Below, piece after piece: positions 60,487 through 64,000 of a DNA stretch of 64,000 bases (positions are counted from its first letter, which is position 1; the number at the start of each line of letters is the position of its first letter). Source of the stretch: Batkoa obscura. Taxonomy: Eukaryota > Entomophthoromycota > Entomophthoromycetes > Entomophthorales > Batkoaceae. The DNA lies in contig JASVEC010000052.1 in the NCBI GenBank assembly GCA_030770535.1, positions 62,001 through 126,000 on the forward strand. Direction: 5' to 3'. The position numbers were made by a program, and so were the translations under genes. The notes below the pieces were generated by a model, which ran no database searches, was not told where the DNA came from, and worked only from the letters and a program-made list of their open reading frames with translations.

Positions 60487-61029
60487 TTAAAGAACTTTTT
60501 TCATAAAGTAAAATATATCACGCTTTTTTGGTATAATCTTTTTATGATATGTAAGACGCTTAGCTGATTGAGGTTTGCTTTGATCACTATCTATTGGCGG
60601 ATTAATTTTATTGTAGCCTTTTGGTGGGTCGTTTTTGTTGCTTAAATTACCGGTTGAAGAAGAATCGTCGTCAATAAGGCTTGAAATAACACTTACGATT
60701 TGCGGATGAGCCTTAAGGAACCCATCGACAACAGCATGGATTTTATTTTCAAGCTCAAGTAATTGAGCATCCTTTGAGACTTGAGAAGGACCTTGAACAA
60801 TCGGTTTAGAGCTTGGAGTTAATTTTTGGTCAGCTGATTTTGAATTTACAGGTAAATCTTGGCTGGTTGGTACATTTTCACCTTGTACTATGGGGTTGAC
60901 CTGTTTAGGTTGCTGAGTTTCTGGTGAAATTTCAGCAACATCACGCATAAAGTTATAAACGCTATCTAAACTAAGGGAGGATACAGCAGATGCTAAAAGT
61001 ACGCTTGAGATAATAGATATAACCTTCAT
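60487..61029 (-). CDS. Small secreted Ser/Gln-rich protein, family member B
   Basis: Single exon of 180 residues and homologous to the gene at 59334. The signal peptide MKVISIISSVLLASAVSS, the segment SVYNFMRDVAEISPETQQPK, the helix LENKIHAVVDGFLKAHPQIV with the following SVISSLIDDDSSS, and the basic end KIIPKKRDIFYFMKKVL all align. The central low-complexity part differs in sequence and length and has lost the Ser-run character of member A. The conserved ends with a variable middle suggest that the ends carry the function. No cysteine is present and no family is recognised. Confidence 0.82.
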   Translation of the reverse strand: MKVISIISSVLLASAVSSLSLDSVYNFMRDVAEISPETQQPKQVNPIVQGENVPTSQDLPVNSKSADQKLTPSSKPIVQGPSQVSKDAQLLELENKIHAVVDGFLKAHPQIVSVISSLIDDDSSSTGNLSNKNDPPKGYNKINPPIDSDQSKPQSAKRLTYHKKIIPKKRDIFYFMKKVL

Positions 61030-62345
61030 ATTAATGGTTTTTTAAAAGTTGATTATTTTGCTCTAGTACTTTTTATAGTCCTAATTTTTAAAACTATAAG
61101 CTTATCTTTATATTAAATGGAGCTGAATTCACTCCTTTAAGGATAAATTGGTAAAGTTTATAGTGCTATTGACTAATTATTTAATAAATTCTTGTTATTT
61201 TATCTCTAAAATTATCATTAACACATAAAGCCTGTCTCCTTTTCTTATAACAGTTATCCAAATTAACCAGTATCCTATATCGTAAAGTAAGCTATTTTAT
61301 CATCATTATCATTAAAGTTGAATTCGTTTCTTGTTTCACATTAAAATAATTGCTATTTTTGAAAGCGGGCTCTATTAGTTGTTTAAATTGAAGCTTAGTT
61401 TATTTAAATCAGATCCCTAAGACCTATTTTTAGGAAATTGTTACAAATATCAATGATATTTCTGATTAACATGAATAGTTCTATTTAGGTCAAATATATC
61501 TTAGTTTAATTTTTAGTGACTTAACTTAAAGTTAGAAATCTTGATAGCTCGTCTTAGTGTTAGTATTAGGGTTGAAGTTAATATAAAACCTTCTAAAAAA
61601 TTAAAACAGTGCTTTTTTCCTAAAATTAAATCTTAAGCTGAATTATAGTAAATTTAGCTCAATGTTGATTGGTTGTTATTTATTTTTTTACCAAGTCAAT
61701 TTATACTTAATGAAATTTTAACGGTAAAAAAATGACATCCTTCATGTTATTTTAAATATCGTTGATATTGTAGAAGCTCTCTTCTTTTTTAAAGCTATTT
61801 TTTTTAATCCAAAGCATTGATATAAAGTTTATTATTTAGAGTTATAAACAAGCTTTAGCCTATCTTAGTTTTGTTCGATCCCTAAAGCGTTTACTTCAAA
61901 AGGCTATTTTAAAAAATGATATATTCATTTTTTTGATGTGAGCACTTTATTTGTACTCTAAAAAGCTTTAGGGAAGTACACCTTTCACTTTTATACTATA
62001 TCAATTTTAAATCAATTTTTATTTAACTTCTCTTTGTTCCTTTTATTATGAAATTTGGTTAAGCTATGAATATTATTAATCATAGTTGTTCATTTTTTCG
62101 TTATTTATCTAGTTTGATTTGCTGGTTCACAATTTACCAGTAAAATGAAGAAAGTATGACTAATTTATATCTAAGCCAATAAAATAGGCTTTAAACGACA
62201 GCTTCAAATCAAGTTGATATTAGCTAGCAAAATTCCAAGCTTTTCTGAAAATTACGAATTTTCTCCAATCATAATGTGTAAATGGGATTTAAACATGAAA
62301 TGGGCAATTTAAATTTAAAAGCACTTTTTAACTCTTAGACATTCA
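61030..62345. other. Intergenic region, secreted-protein array to RRM gene (divergent)
   Basis: About 1.3 kb of AT-rich DNA with both promoters and no MITE-like copy. No gene is supported. Confidence 0.6.
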
Positions 62346-63528
62346 ATGGATCACACAAGAGTCGAATCTACTTACACTACCAACGAAGTATCCAATCAAA
62401 AATCTAGCACAAACCCAAATTCGGACGCCATGAATTCTTTCTCTAATCAAAAAGACTCATATAATGATAATCGAAGCTATGGTCAAGCTTATGACAACGG
62501 CTTCGATAATCAAAACCAAAGATCTGGTCAAGCTAATGATAACCCTCAATCTCAAGGCAATGGTGACGACAACTTTCAAGGGAATGGCTACAAGTAGTCT
62601 TATTCAAATTGTCAAATAAGTTATTAATATTTTTAGTGGTGATAGCGACAATCAAATCCCAACTATCTACATTTCTAAGTTATCCTTCAAAACTACTGAA
62701 GAAACTTTAATTGGCGAGTTCTCCAAGTATGGAAAAGTAACATTTTTTCAATTTAATAACAAATACACTAACTATATACTCTAGATTGCTAACTGCCACC
62801 TTGTTGTTGACCCGCATACTAAGGAATCTCGTGGCTTTGCTTTTATCACTTTTGAAGACATTGAAGAAGCTGATAATGCTGTAGCAAAATGCGCTAATCT
62901 TATTTTAGATGGGTCACCTCTTGTGGTTGAAAAGTCACGTCGTACTAAACCTCGTTCCCCAACTCCTGGACGCTACTCTGGCACTAGACCACTTTATCGA
63001 AACCGCTTTGGCCATTACCCCGATCGTAGAGATTTCTACGGTGGTCATCACGGCCGTGGCTTTGGCGATCGTCAACATAGAGGCCATTATCCTCGTGATT
63101 ATCCACCAAGAGATTTCTATTCTCGTGATAGAGGTTCTGGCTATCGTTCAAGATTTAGTGAACGTGAGCCATTCAATAGTGGAAGAGGTGGGCGTGATCG
63201 CCCTTTCCCACCTCGACGTGACTATTATCCACGTAATGATCGCCCTTACCCACCTCGTGATCCAAGGGAGCCACCAATGGGTAATTACTCACGTGGTGAA
63301 CGCGAGCCCCGCGAACCTCGTGAACCCCGTGAGCCTCGTGATTTCCGCGCCCCTCCACCACCTCGTGAACGTTACCCTGAGCACCCTCGTGAACACGAAC
63401 CTCGCGCCCCAGTATCAGCTCCTTTCGATAGAGAAAGAGCTCCAGCCCATCCCCGTGAGCCCCGTGGTCCAGTTGATCGTTACCCAGGGCCACGTGGAGA
63501 CCCACGTCCACCACGTTACCAATATTAA
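62346..63528 (+). CDS. Tra2-like RNA-binding protein with RRM and Arg/Pro-rich tail
   Basis: Probable splicing regulator. Exons are 62346-62593, 62637-62736 and 62785-63528, totalling 1092 nt (363 residues). The N-terminal about 85 residues are Asn/Gln/Ser-rich. The RRM (about residues 90-168) has RNP2 in IPTIYISKLSF and RNP1 in SRGFAFITFEDIEEADNAVA, followed by the DGSPLVVEKSRR end that is typical of Tra2 (human Tra2-beta: DGRRIRVDFS). The C-terminal about 190 residues are RG/RD- and then Arg-Pro-Glu repeats, for example EPREPREPREPRDF, and carry the highest GC content in the window. Introns join the RRM halves in frame (FSKYGK/IANCHLVVD). The Arg/Pro-rich tail replaces the RS domain of animal Tra2. 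Confidence 0.88.
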
Positions 63529-64000
63529 GCAATCAAGCTATTCACTATCAACTGAGTAACCACTTTTCACCTTCAACGTAGAGCCATTTATTCTCAGCTT
63601 TGTATATATGAAACCTTTTGAACAAAAATTTCATATCAAAACTCAATGAATTTTCAACATTTATTATCAATTAAATATTCAAAGTTTTACAAAAGTCGCT
63701 TCACTTGATTTAAATGATAGACTTACAATAATACAATACAATTTTATCACATGCTATTTTTTGATTTTAGAAGCAACAAATTATGATTTAGTTTATTTAA
63801 AGAATTTGTAAATTTAACTGCAAGAAAATAATTAACAAAAAGTCATTTTCGCTACTTGGTAAAAACAATTTGACTCTGAGATAAAAAAATAGATTATTAG
63901 TAATAGTATTGATACATTATAATCATTCATATCTAAATACATGTATAAGTAATAACAATAAATTTTCATAAAATGGCTCGATAACACAAACTAAAATCAA
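63529..64000. other. 3' flank of the Tra2-like gene, no gene seen
   Basis: About 470 bp of AT-rich DNA to the window end. No coding region, MITE-like copy or RNA gene is recognised. Confidence 0.6.

Noticed and set aside
62909-63559. Long His/Val-rich open frames on both strands in the Tra2-like gene
   Set aside because: They are other frames of the Arg/Pro-repeat tail, where a biased codon pattern keeps all frames open.
1-64000. tRNA, rRNA, CRISPR array or intact transposon/retroelement
   Set aside because: No tRNA-like B-box context, no ribosomal RNA sequence, no regular spacer array and no transposase, reverse transcriptase or capsid coding sequence were recognised by eye. A scan with tRNAscan-SE and a repeat library would be more sensitive.

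Overview
This window looks like nuclear DNA from an AT-rich, early-diverging (zygomycete-grade) fungus. The evidence is a fungal-type histone H2B, a GAL4-type Zn2Cys6 transcription factor, a CSC1/RSN1-like channel, Tvp23, vacuolar-type carboxypeptidase, intron-dense genes whose GT-AG introns are mostly 45-70 bp, and intergenic DNA that is very AT-rich. A secreted trypsin-like protease and a bacterial/plant-type 2-isopropylmalate synthase point away from yeasts and filamentous ascomycetes. Entomophthorales/Conidiobolus-like fungi would fit, but that placement is inference and was not tested.

Layout. 0-3 kb: 2-oxoglutarate dehydrogenase E1 (minus, running off the left edge). 4.9-6.6 kb: 2-isopropylmalate synthase (+). 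6.9-10.4 kb: a membrane-traffic and ER cluster of Rab18 (-), TVP23 (-) and EMC4 (+), the last two divergent. 11.8-13.6 kb: serine carboxypeptidase (+). 16.3-17.9 kb: a probable pseudokinase (+) and histone H2B (-), convergent. 19-23.3 kb: a TBC/RabGAP protein and Ran GTPase (both -). 24.8-27.1 kb: a membrane-anchored USP30/Ubp16-like deubiquitinase (+). 28.5-33.8 kb: an unknown disordered protein and a trypsin (both -). 36-41.2 kb: Mediator subunit MED14, 20 exons (-). 42.4-44.4 kb: ESCRT-II subunit VPS22/SNF8 (+) and a PC4/Sub1 coactivator (-). 45.2-51.3 kb: CSC1-like channel and mitochondrial aconitase (both +). 53.2-57.6 kb: Zn2Cys6 factor (+), a coiled-coil protein (-) and a membrane protein with a SnoaL/NTF2-like domain (+). 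58.6-61.0 kb: a tandem family of small secreted proteins, two intact and one decayed (-). 62.3-63.5 kb: a Tra2-like RRM protein (+).

The genes are mostly housekeeping and form no evident gene cluster. Aconitase and 2-oxoglutarate dehydrogenase are both TCA-cycle enzymes, but they lie 48 kb apart. For most genes I assigned exon boundaries by hand; nearly all models give coding lengths divisible by three and join conserved motifs in frame.

The most striking non-coding signal is a family of about 13 dispersed ~100-110 bp elements. They have terminal inverted repeats (TATGGGGATG... / ...CACCCCCATA), a probable TA target duplication and nested internal palindromes, so they look like non-autonomous DNA transposons (MITEs). 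All copies lie between genes and occur in both orientations. No tRNA, rRNA, CRISPR array or intact autonomous transposon was seen.
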